A DNA stretch of 38,404 nucleotides from NCBI GenBank assembly GCA_030605125.1, contig JAUWBD010000024.1:1-38404 (forward strand), written 5' to 3'. The translations under genes were made by a program, and so were the position numbers. Shown one piece after another: positions 8,893 to 16,464 of the stretch; within the stretch, counting starts at the first letter, position 1; every line of letters begins with the position of its first letter. Under the pieces are notes generated by a model. The model saw nothing but the letters and a program-made list of their open reading frames with translations, was not told where the DNA came from and did not search any database. Source of the stretch: Verrucomicrobiota bacterium (GTDB lineage Bacteria > Verrucomicrobiota > Verrucomicrobiia > Opitutales > Opitutaceae).

Positions 8893-10395
8893 ATGTGCGC
8901 CGGCTTTAACCAGGACCTTCGCCAACGCCAGAGCCAGTCTCTCGTCCTGGCGCCCCAGCTCCGGCAGTCCTTAAAAATCCTCCAAGTCGCCGCCCTCGAC
9001 CTCCGCTCCGTCATCCAGGAGGAACTCGAAAACAACCCCACCCTCGAGGACCTCTCCAACGACACCGACAGCCTCGACGCCCCCGCCGAGTCGCCCGCCG
9101 ACTCCGCCGCCGACACCGACGACGGCTCCGACGCCTCCCCGCCCCCCGCCGACGACGCCCCGTCCGACGGTCCCGAGACGCTCGATTTTTCCAAGGAATT
9201 CGAGGTCCTCGCCAAGCTCGGCGACGACTGGCGCGACAACCTCTACGACTCCGGATCCTCCCAGCCCTACACCTCCGAGGATGCCGAGCGCCGCCAGCAC
9301 TTTTTCGACTCGCTCGTCACCGAGACCTCGCTCCAGGAGCACCTCATCCGCCAGGCCGACCTCCTCGACCTCGAACCCGCCGTCCACGAGGCCCTCCGCC
9401 ACCTCATCGGCGGCCTCGACGAGCGCGGCTTCCTCACCCAGACGCCCTCCGAGGCCGCCCTCCAGGCCGGCCTTCCCCTCGACGCCGCGCAAGAGGCCGC
9501 CAAGCTCCTCAAGACCTTCGAGCCCGCCGGCATCGGCGCCGCCGACCTCGGCGAGTGCCTCCTCCTCCAGCTCCAGGCCGCCGGCAAGGGCGACACCCTC
9601 GCCGCCCGCATCATCCGCGACCACTTCGCCCTCCTCACCCGCCGCCGCATCCCCGAGATCGCCCGCAAGACCGGCGTGCACGTGGACGACGTGCAGGACG
9701 CCATCGAGGACATCGGCCGCCTCGACCCCGCCCCCGGCCGCCGCTTCGCCGACGACAACAACCGCGTCGTCGTGCCCGACGTCGCCGTCGAGAAGGACGA
9801 GGACGAGTGGAAGATCCACCTCAACAACGACTACATCCCCCGTCTCCGGATTTCGAATACGTATAAGGAGATGATCGCCCGCGGCGCGTTGACCAAACAG
9901 GAGCGCGACTACCTCCGCGAGCGCATGCGCTCCGGCAAGTTCATCATCAACTCCATCGAGCAGCGCCAGCAGACGATCGAGCGCATCACCCGCGAGATCA
10001 TCAAGGTCCAGCGCGACTTCTTCGAGGAGGGCGTGCACAAGCTCCGCCCGCTCACCATGACGCAGATCGCCGACGCCGTCGGCGTGCACGAGACGACCGT
10101 CAGCCGCGCCATCGCCAACAAATACATCCGCACGCCCCACGGTGTGTTCGAGATGAAGTTCTTCTTCACCCCCGGCTACGAAAACGCCACCGGCGAATCC
10201 GTCTCGAACAAGAGCGTGAAGGAGATGATCCACGAACTGGTGGACCTCGAGGACAAGAGCCGTCCCTTGAGCGACCAGGAGCTCGTGGTGAAGCTGGAGG
10301 AAAAGGGCCTCAAGATCGCCCGCCGCACCGTGGCGAAATATCGCGAAGAGCTCGGCCTCCTCCCCAGCAACCTCCGCCGCGACTACACCGGCTGA
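8893..10395 (+). CDS. rpoN: RNA polymerase sigma-54 factor
   Basis: The 500-residue protein has all three sigma-54 regions. Region I is the Gln- and Leu-rich start with LAPQLRQSLKILQ and ELENNP, which contacts bacterial enhancer-binding proteins. Region II (about 50-100) is an acidic, Ala/Asp/Ser-rich linker. The core-binding domain and the helix-turn-helix TQIADAVGVHETTVSRAI follow, and the RpoN box ARRTVAKYR lies at 476-484, which recognises the -24 promoter element. It directs core polymerase to -24/-12 promoters that need ATP-dependent activators. No activator gene is in the window, but glnD downstream belongs to the nitrogen circuit that sigma-54 often serves. Confidence 0.97.
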   Translation: MCAGFNQDLRQRQSQSLVLAPQLRQSLKILQVAALDLRSVIQEELENNPTLEDLSNDTDSLDAPAESPADSAADTDDGSDASPPPADDAPSDGPETLDFSKEFEVLAKLGDDWRDNLYDSGSSQPYTSEDAERRQHFFDSLVTETSLQEHLIRQADLLDLEPAVHEALRHLIGGLDERGFLTQTPSEAALQAGLPLDAAQEAAKLLKTFEPAGIGAADLGECLLLQLQAAGKGDTLAARIIRDHFALLTRRRIPEIARKTGVHVDDVQDAIEDIGRLDPAPGRRFADDNNRVVVPDVAVEKDEDEWKIHLNNDYIPRLRISNTYKEMIARGALTKQERDYLRERMRSGKFIINSIEQRQQTIERITREIIKVQRDFFEEGVHKLRPLTMTQIADAVGVHETTVSRAIANKYIRTPHGVFEMKFFFTPGYENATGESVSNKSVKEMIHELVDLEDKSRPLSDQELVVKLEEKGLKIARRTVAKYREELGLLPSNLRRDYTG

Positions 10396-10440
10396 TACCG
10401 AGCCCGACGCAGGCCGACCCGAAGTGCGCAAAGATTCGAC

Positions 10441-10488
10441 TTCGCTTTGGTCTTCTCTTCGCGGCTCTTCGCGAGCTTCGCGTTAAAA
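10441..10488. repeat. Ctt/Cgc-rich intergenic repeat remnant
   Basis: Read on the minus strand this stretch is a run of GCGAAG, GCGAAGAG and GAAGAC units (for example CGCGAAGAGCCGCGAAGAG). It lies between the converging rpoN and lipoprotein genes. It looks like a degenerate dispersed repeat of the 'AACGCGAAGN' type; a similar short piece precedes the lipoprotein gene at 22096-22311. Confidence 0.5.
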
Positions 10489-10510
10489 AACCGGAAGGGT
10501 CTCCCCCCCC

Positions 10511-10951
10511 CTACTCCGCCGCCACTTTGTGCCAGACTCCGCCGTGTCGCACGGTGCCGTCGGGCCATTCCAATCGGTAGGAGTGCACGAGCTGGAAGTC
10601 CTCCGCCGCCAGGCGCCGCAGGTGTTGGCCAAACTCCGCCGGAGTCTGGTCGAACCACCAATACCACCAATACTTCTGCCCCACCGGCGCCCGCTCGATC
10701 CGGAGCCGGTGCTGGGGATAGCCCTCGTGCCAGCGCGCCTCCACGGCCGAGACCCAGTGGCCGCGCGACCAGAAATTTTTCCCATCGGCCCCCTTGCCCT
10801 CCTTCTCCTGGAGAAAGGCCGAGAACTCGGCGGGCCGCATCCACGGCGTGCTTGTATCCGCGATTGGACGACAGTGGGTGCAACACCCGGAAAGCAATGC
10901 CGCCACGCCGACGACCGCCACCGCCCAAACCGCGCGAAATGACAACTTCAT
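10511..10951 (-). CDS. Small lipoprotein of unknown function
   Basis: The 146-residue product starts with a basic residue-containing n-region and a hydrophobic stretch ending in the lipobox LLSGC, with Cys23 as the likely lipidated residue. The mature part contains an aromatic-rich segment KYWWYWWFDQTP near the middle and a C-terminal strand pair with HSYRLEWPDGTVRHGG. I do not recognise the family. It probably sits on the periplasmic side of a membrane. ATG 10951 is chosen because it places the signal sequence at the N terminus; the frame continues upstream to 11455 without any start that would give a better protein. It is divergent from the small membrane protein gene at 11093. Confidence 0.8.
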   Translation of the reverse strand: MKLSFRAVWAVAVVGVAALLSGCCTHCRPIADTSTPWMRPAEFSAFLQEKEGKGADGKNFWSRGHWVSAVEARWHEGYPQHRLRIERAPVGQKYWWYWWFDQTPAEFGQHLRRLAAEDFQLVHSYRLEWPDGTVRHGGVWHKVAAE

Positions 10952-11092
10952 GCCCGGCAAAGTGCCACGGCCTGGCCCGGCCCCGCGACGAGAAAAACAC
11001 GACACGGACCCGTGGTTGGTTTGGACCGCGTTTATAGGCTCATTCGGCTCGCAAGTCCCGGTCGCGAGCGGCCAGCTTTTCGCGTCCCGCCC

Positions 11093-11464
11093 GTGGAAGA
11101 GATCGCGCAATTCATCTTCGAGCTGATCTTCCAGTTCCTCTTCGAACTGCTCGCCGACACGGTTTGGCGGCGCCTCCCGGAGCCGGTGCGCGCCGCCGTG
11201 AAACTCGCCGCGGCGGCGGCCTTCGCCGCGCTGCTGGGTTTCCTCTCCACCTTGGTTTTGCCGGAGCCCTTCATCACCTCGCGCGCTTGGGCGATTGTTC
11301 ACCTCGTGGTGGGGCCTGTGCTCGTGGCCTGGGCGATGGCCCGAATCGGCCGGGCGATGGAAAAGCGGGAAAAGCGACGCACCAGCCTTGAGCGCTTCGG
11401 CTACGGCTGGCTCTTCGCCTTCAGCTTCACCCTCACGCGATTCCTGCTCCTGCACCTGGGCTGA
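11093..11464 (+). CDS. Small integral membrane protein
   Basis: With the GTG at 11093 the product has 123 residues. It begins with an amphipathic, Phe-rich helix (FIFELIFQFLFELL), followed by three likely membrane segments: an Ala/Leu-rich one around 38-60, one with VHLVVGPVLVAWAMA around 73-90, and one at the C terminus with LFAFSFTLTRFLLL. A basic loop with EKREKRR lies between the last two. No family is recognised. An alternative ATG at 11012 would add 27 Arg-rich residues that overlap the leader of the divergent lipoprotein gene, which seems less likely. Confidence 0.65.
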   Translation: MEEIAQFIFELIFQFLFELLADTVWRRLPEPVRAAVKLAAAAAFAALLGFLSTLVLPEPFITSRAWAIVHLVVGPVLVAWAMARIGRAMEKREKRRTSLERFGYGWLFAFSFTLTRFLLLHLG

Positions 11465-11527
11465 TTATCCACCGCTCCACTTTTCGCTCGTGCATCCTGG
11501 AAAACTAACCGCCACATCTCCAACCAT

Positions 11528-11992
11528 ATGAAACAGCTGCTTTGCCTCTCGCTCTTCTCTTTCGCCCTCGCCGGCGCCGCTCACGCCTCCGAAAACCTGT
11601 TCAAGAACAGCGACGTGAACACACCCACGGTCTGGCAGGGGGACCGCAAGTTCGACAAGGACGGCGACAACAAAGTCCTGCGACTCGTCGCCAAGCCGAA
11701 GGACACGCAGAGCTTCTGGCAGGAGGTGTCCGTCGGCGACGCCAAGGATCTGGTGCTCGTTTTCCGCTACAAAAGCGCCGACTACAAGGGCCGCGGCCTG
11801 CAACTTCGGGGGCGTCGCCCCGACGGTTCATCCACATTCCGCAACATCACGCCCAAAATCGACGGCCAGTGGACCGAGTATCGCTGGAACTTCTCGGAGA
11901 TCCGCGGAGCCAAGAAGCTAACCTTCAGTCTCGAACTGCTCGAAGGCGAAGGCTCGATGCTCTTCGACGACATCCAGCTGCTGAAAAAGTAG
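11528..11992 (+). CDS. Secreted beta-sandwich protein, carbohydrate-binding-module-like
   Basis: The 154-residue product has a signal peptide of about 20 residues ending AHA before SEN. The mature part alternates short strands: WQGDRKFD, KVLRLVAKP, SFWQEVSV, LVLVFRYKSAD, WTEYRWNF, LTFSLELLEGEGSMLFDDIQLL. The closing FDDIQL motif is typical of galactose-binding-like or CBM-like jelly-roll domains that occur in secreted proteins. No catalytic residues or second domain are present, so a binding or structural role outside the cytoplasm is the most that can be inferred. The gene is followed by a hairpin that also serves the convergent valS gene. Confidence 0.8.
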   Translation: MKQLLCLSLFSFALAGAAHASENLFKNSDVNTPTVWQGDRKFDKDGDNKVLRLVAKPKDTQSFWQEVSVGDAKDLVLVFRYKSADYKGRGLQLRGRRPDGSSTFRNITPKIDGQWTEYRWNFSEIRGAKKLTFSLELLEGEGSMLFDDIQLLKK

Positions 11993-12049
11993 CGGACGCT
12001 CCTCCTCTGCGGCCGCTTCCAACCGAGCAGGGGCTCGAAGAGACGCGAA

Positions 12050-12079
12050 GCCCGGCTCCCTCCGTGGGAGCCCGGGCTG
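12050..12079. terminator. Hairpin between converging genes (possible bidirectional terminator)
   Basis: AGCCCGGCTCCC at 12050-12061 pairs with GGGAGCCCGGGCT at 12067-12079 around a 5-base loop, with one bulged C. It lies between the stop of the secreted protein gene and the end of valS. There is no clear T tract on either side, so termination is inferred from position and stem strength. Confidence 0.55.
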
Positions 12080-12094
12080 ATCCCGAGCACGGCG

Positions 12095-14944
12095 CTACCC
12101 GAGCGCAGCGAGCAGGCGCTCCAGCTCGGCGCGCTTCGCCTGCTGGTCGGCGAGCTGCTTGCGCGCGCCTTCGAGCACGGCCGGCGGGGCCTTGCTGGTG
12201 AAGGACTCGTTGCCGAGACGCGCCTCGGTGCCGGCGATGTGCTTCTTCACCGCCTCGAGTTCCTTGGTCAGGCGCGCGCGCTCGGCGGCGGCGTCCACCT
12301 TCACACCGGTGTCGAGGTAGAGCGTGCCGAGCGGGGTGACGATCGCCGGCAGCGCCGGCGCCGAGGCGGCCCGGGCGAGCGAGGCGGCGCCGGCCAGGCG
12401 GGTGAACTTCGCCGAGGCGGAGTCGAGCGCGGTCCAGGTGGCGTCCTCGGCCACGACCGAGAAGAGCACGTCGCGCTTTTGCGCCACGGCCTTGTCGGCC
12501 TTGAGTTGGCGGGCGAGCGTGACGGTGGCCTTGAGCTTGGCCACGCGACCGGCGGCGGCGGTATCCAGATGGACGTTACGCTCGGCGAGCGCGCCGCGGA
12601 GGTCCTCGGCGGTGCCGATGCGGGCGTCCTGGATGAAGCGGGGGAGGTTCGCTTGTAGGGCGTTCGCTTGCGAATGCCGGTTTTCGTCGGCCCCAACGCG
12701 GGCGCGGTCGTCGGCAAGCGACGACCCTACATAGCCGAGGAGGCTCCACAGCTCCTCGGTGATGAAGGGCGCAAAGGGCTCGAAGAGGAGCAGGAACTGG
12801 CGGATCACCAGGTCCTGCACCGCGAGCACGTGGTCGCGCGCGGCGGGCTCGGCGAAGCGGGCCTTCGCGACCTCGACATACCAGTCGCAGAAGTCGGAGT
12901 AGAAGAAGGTGTAGAGCCCCTGGGTGGCGGCGGCGAATTCGAAGTCGGCGAAGCACTTTTCCAGCAGCGCCTGCACCTCGAGCAGCGCGGCGAGGAGGGC
13001 GTGGTCGTCGTCGTCGAGCTGCTTCGCGTCGATGCGCGCGAGGATGGCGGCGAGCGAGGAGTTGTCGCTCATGGGGCCGCTCATCTGGCGGAAGCGGCAG
13101 GCGTTCCAGAGCTTGTTGCAGAAGTTTTTGCCGCTCTCGATGCGGTCCTCGTCGAACTTCACGTCCTGGCCGAGGGGCGCGATCTGGAGCAGGCCGAAGC
13201 GCAGGCCGTCGGCGCCATACTTCTGGATGAGGTCGAGCGGATCGGGCGAGTTGCCGAGCGTCTTCGACATCTTGCGGCCCTGCTTGTCGCGCACGATGCC
13301 GTTGAAATAGACGTGCTTGAACGGAATGCGCTGCTCGATGGACGCGCCAGGCGCGGCGAACTCAAGGCCGGCCATGATCATGCGGGCGACCCAGAAGAAG
13401 ATGATGTCGGCGCCGGTGGCGAGGGTCGTGGTCGGGTAGAAGTGCGAGAAGTTGGCCTTGGCCTGCGCCTCGGCGTCGGGCCATCCCAGCGTGGCGAAGG
13501 GCCAGAGCCAGGAGCTGGCCCAGGTGTCGAGCACGTCGTCCTCCTGCACCCAGTTCTCGGGGTCGGCGGGGCCGTCGAGCGAGACGTGGATTTTCTTCGG
13601 GTCGCGCAGGTCGGCCTCGGTGAGCTTCTCGCGATCGACTCCCTTGGCATACCACACGGGGATGCGGTGGCCCCACCAAAGCTGGCGGCTGATGCACCAG
13701 TCCTGGATGTTTTCGAGCCAGTTGAGGTAAACCTTCGACCAGCGCTCGGGGTGCATGCGGATGAGGCCGTCGCGCACGACCGCCTTGGCCTCCTCGACGC
13801 GCGGGTAGCGCAGCCACCACTGCTGGGTGAGGCGCGGCTCGATGGGCACGCCGGCGCGCTGCGAGTAGCCGACGTTGTTCTCGTAGGGCTTGGCCTCGAT
13901 GAGGTTTCCGCGCTGCTCGAGGATCTCGGCGGCCTTCTTGCGGGCGGCGAAGCGCTCCAAGCCGGCGAGCTCGGGGCCCGCGAGCTCGTTCATGGTGCCG
14001 TCGGCGTTGATCGAATCGATGACGGGCAGGCCGTGGCGCTGGCCGATCTCGAAGTCCACCTTGTCGTGGGCGGGCGTGACCTTGAGCGCGCCGGCGGCAA
14101 AGGCGGGATCGACCGCCTTGTCGGCGATAATGGGAATCTGGATACGCTCGCCGAGCGGGCGCCAGACCTTCTTGCCGACGAGGTGGGTGTAGCGCGGGTC
14201 GTCCGGGTGCACGGCGACGGCGACGTCGGCCGCGATGGTCTCGGGGCGGGTGGTCTCGAGGACGAGGTGCGTGAGCGGGAGGGTGTTGCCCTCGGCGTCG
14301 GTCGTTGTGCTCGGCTCCACGAGTTCGTAGCGGAGGCGGTAGATGTGGCCTTTGGTGGGCTTCATCTCGACCTCTTCGTCGGATAGCGCGGTGAGCGACA
14401 CCGGGCACCAGTTGACCATGCGCTTGCCGCGGTAGATGTGGCCCTGATCGAAGAGCTTGATGAAAGAGGTGAGGACGGCGCGGCTGTAGCCGGGGTCCAT
14501 GGTGAAGTGCGTGCGGTCCCAGTCGCAGGAGCAGCCGAGCTCGCGGAGCTGCTTGAGGATGTGGTCGCCCTTCTCGCCGCGCCAGGCCCAGACGCGCTTC
14601 AGAAACTCCTCGCGGCCGAGGTCGCGGCGGCCCTTGCCCTCGGTCTTCTTGAGGTGTTTCTCGACCATGGTCTGCGTGGCGATGCCGGCGTGGTCGGTGC
14701 CGGGAATCCAGCAGGCGGCCTTGCCCTCGAGGCGGGCGCGGCGGATGAGCGCGTCCTGCAGGGTGTTGTTGAGCACGTGGCCCATGTGCAGGATGCCGGT
14801 GACGTTGGGCGGCGGGATGACGATGGTGTAGTGCTCCTGCCCGGGGGCCGGCGTGGGCGCGGAGAAGCACTTGGCCTCCTGCCAAGCGGCATACCATTTG
14901 GCTTCAACATCGCGCGGTTCGTAGCTCTTGGAGATCTCGGGCAT
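12095..14944 (-). CDS. valS: Valyl-tRNA synthetase
   Basis: The 949-residue class I synthetase charges tRNA-Val with valine. It contains the HIGH-type motif HMGH at 53-56 within PPPNVTGILHMGH, the editing domain with TTRPET, and the KMSKT motif starting at Lys558. The anticodon-binding domain contains PFITEELW, and a C-terminal coiled coil with RLTKELEAVKKHI closes the protein, as usual for bacterial ValS. ATG 14944 gives the normal start MPEISKSYEP. Right after EELWSLLG the protein has an unusual hydrophilic stretch, residues 738-764, encoded by a 78-bp palindromic element (listed separately); its length is a multiple of three and the frame is kept. The gene looks intact and should be essential. 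Confidence 0.97.
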   Translation of the reverse strand: MPEISKSYEPRDVEAKWYAAWQEAKCFSAPTPAPGQEHYTIVIPPPNVTGILHMGHVLNNTLQDALIRRARLEGKAACWIPGTDHAGIATQTMVEKHLKKTEGKGRRDLGREEFLKRVWAWRGEKGDHILKQLRELGCSCDWDRTHFTMDPGYSRAVLTSFIKLFDQGHIYRGKRMVNWCPVSLTALSDEEVEMKPTKGHIYRLRYELVEPSTTTDAEGNTLPLTHLVLETTRPETIAADVAVAVHPDDPRYTHLVGKKVWRPLGERIQIPIIADKAVDPAFAAGALKVTPAHDKVDFEIGQRHGLPVIDSINADGTMNELAGPELAGLERFAARKKAAEILEQRGNLIEAKPYENNVGYSQRAGVPIEPRLTQQWWLRYPRVEEAKAVVRDGLIRMHPERWSKVYLNWLENIQDWCISRQLWWGHRIPVWYAKGVDREKLTEADLRDPKKIHVSLDGPADPENWVQEDDVLDTWASSWLWPFATLGWPDAEAQAKANFSHFYPTTTLATGADIIFFWVARMIMAGLEFAAPGASIEQRIPFKHVYFNGIVRDKQGRKMSKTLGNSPDPLDLIQKYGADGLRFGLLQIAPLGQDVKFDEDRIESGKNFCNKLWNACRFRQMSGPMSDNSSLAAILARIDAKQLDDDDHALLAALLEVQALLEKCFADFEFAAATQGLYTFFYSDFCDWYVEVAKARFAEPAARDHVLAVQDLVIRQFLLLFEPFAPFITEELWSLLGYVGSSLADDRARVGADENRHSQANALQANLPRFIQDARIGTAEDLRGALAERNVHLDTAAAGRVAKLKATVTLARQLKADKAVAQKRDVLFSVVAEDATWTALDSASAKFTRLAGAASLARAASAPALPAIVTPLGTLYLDTGVKVDAAAERARLTKELEAVKKHIAGTEARLGNESFTSKAPPAVLEGARKQLADQQAKRAELERLLAALG
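12654..12731. repeat. 78-bp palindromic element inserted in frame in valS
   Basis: The ends form an inverted repeat: TGTAGGGCGTTCGCTTGC at 12654-12671 against GCAAGCGACGACCCTACA at 12714-12731, 15 of 18 positions complementary. The element spans 26 codons and adds residues 738-764 to ValS just after the EELW motif. It has the size, the end symmetry and the reading-frame neutrality of protein-coding palindromic elements such as the Rickettsia RPEs. I did not see a second copy of this element in the window. Exact borders and any target duplication cannot be fixed without an uninterrupted valS for comparison. Confidence 0.75.
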
Positions 14945-15063
14945 GGCGGGAAATTTTTCGGGAAACCGCCGAGCCAACCGGGCGCGCCGAGGCGAAGCAA
15001 GCCCGCGGGCAGGCCTCGCCAACGGCACGGGCGCCCCCCGCCCCGCGGGAATCAAAACGCCCC

Positions 15064-16305
15064 CTACCTCGCCGCGCCTCGGCCGGGCAGCGTCACTCGG
15101 TCAAACACCTCGCCGGTGGCGTCGATCGCCTGCACGACGGCCTCGCCACGCGGTTCGAGCGTGACGACGAAGACGTGCCGGCGCGCCTCGGAGCGGGCGA
15201 GATACCAGGCCTCCTCCGGCGTCGCCACCGGGCGCGTGCCGACGCCCCAGGCGCCGTCGCCGAGATACACGATGCCAGCCGCGTCGTCGCGCGCGCCGTC
15301 GCGGATCGGGTGGGTGCGCTTGTAGGCGTGGTGGTCGTTTTCGAAGACGCCCGTGACCGCGTGCTGTTCGAAAAGCGGCGACCACTCGCGGCGGATTTTG
15401 AGCGAGCGCGGATGCTCGCTGGGCAGGCCGCCGTCCTTCGGGCGCTTGGTCGTGCCGTAGGCCGGATAGTGATAGCAGGGGAAAAGGAAGCGCTGGCCGA
15501 CGCGGGCGGCGAGCGCCTCGGCCATCCAAGAGGTTTGCGCGCCGGCGATGGGCTGGGTGTGGTCGCTGTCCAAGATCACGAGCGAAAGGTAAGCGCCGAA
15601 ATCCAGGGCGTGGTAGGAGCGATCATCCGGCAGCGCGAACAGGCTGTAGAAGTAGGGCGCGTCATCGGGGATGCGGCCGTTGTAGTGGCCGCGCACCTCA
15701 TGGTTGCCGATGGCCACGACGATCGGGATAAACCGGCCGTCGGGCGCGCGCAGCGTTTGGTCCACGGACTGGATCCAATCGACCCAGCGCGTGGCGTTGA
15801 CGCCGTCGGCATAGGCGAGGTCGCCGCCCATCAGCGCGAAATCCGGATCGGTGGCGCCGGCGGCGCGGTTCATCGCGTCGAACCATTCGCGGCGATGCAT
15901 GGTGTCGCCGCCCGAGACGAAACGAACCGGACGGTTCAGCTCGGCCGGCGCGGTGCGGAAGCGCCGCACCCAGCGCGGGTCCTGCGGCGGGGTGTCGCCG
16001 AGGCCAAATTCGTAAACGCTGTCGGGGCTCAGGCCGCTCAGCTCCACGCGGCGCACCTGCAGCACCGAGGGCTTCGCCACCGAGTGGTCGCCGTCGCTCG
16101 TGCGCCACTCGGTCTCGCCCGCGGCGCGGTGCCAGACCCGGGCCGGCGTGTGTTCGTAGAGGTTAACCCAGTTGACCACCATCGTGGTGGCCGGGTCGCG
16201 CAGCCAGGTGAGATAGACGCCGATCACGTCATCTTTGGCACGAAGGGCGGGGATCGCGGCCACGATCAGGAGCAGCAGGGCGAAGAGGCGGGGCGTGGGG
16301 TTCAT
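15064..16305 (-). CDS. Purple-acid-phosphatase-like metallophosphoesterase, exported
   Basis: The 413-residue protein starts with a signal peptide of about 23 residues. An N-terminal fibronectin-like domain (about 27-120) with WHRAAGETEW and the phrase GLSPDSVYEFGLG leads into a calcineurin-type phosphoesterase domain. Metal ligands are visible as GGD at 132-134, GGDLAYAD at 160-167, GNHE at 200-203, a CYHYPAY segment and NDHHAYKR near the end, where typical enzymes have GHxHxYER. It probably hydrolyses phosphate esters in the periplasm or outside the cell. The gene is divergent from glnD with a 159-bp spacer. The closest functional alternatives are phosphodiesterases or alkaline phosphatase D-like enzymes, but the FN3 plus GGDxxYAD order favours the purple acid phosphatase group. 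Confidence 0.88.
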   Translation of the reverse strand: MNPTPRLFALLLLIVAAIPALRAKDDVIGVYLTWLRDPATTMVVNWVNLYEHTPARVWHRAAGETEWRTSDGDHSVAKPSVLQVRRVELSGLSPDSVYEFGLGDTPPQDPRWVRRFRTAPAELNRPVRFVSGGDTMHRREWFDAMNRAAGATDPDFALMGGDLAYADGVNATRWVDWIQSVDQTLRAPDGRFIPIVVAIGNHEVRGHYNGRIPDDAPYFYSLFALPDDRSYHALDFGAYLSLVILDSDHTQPIAGAQTSWMAEALAARVGQRFLFPCYHYPAYGTTKRPKDGGLPSEHPRSLKIRREWSPLFEQHAVTGVFENDHHAYKRTHPIRDGARDDAAGIVYLGDGAWGVGTRPVATPEEAWYLARSEARRHVFVVTLEPRGEAVVQAIDATGEVFDRVTLPGRGAAR

Positions 16306-16464
16306 AAGCGGCGCGCAGCCAACTTCGTGCGCCCGGCCGGCGCAATGCCACGTTTCCCGCTTTGCGCGCGCCGTGCTTTCACCCCAGCTTTTCCGCGCCA
16401 ACGCTTCTCCACCCGCCTCCCTTTCCGCCGTCCCTTCGTCGCCCGCCCGCCGCCCGCACCGCGC

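Noticed and set aside
10447-11037. A plus-strand frame opposite the small lipoprotein gene
   Set aside because: Arg/Pro-rich shadow composition; the minus-strand frame has a signal sequence and lipobox.
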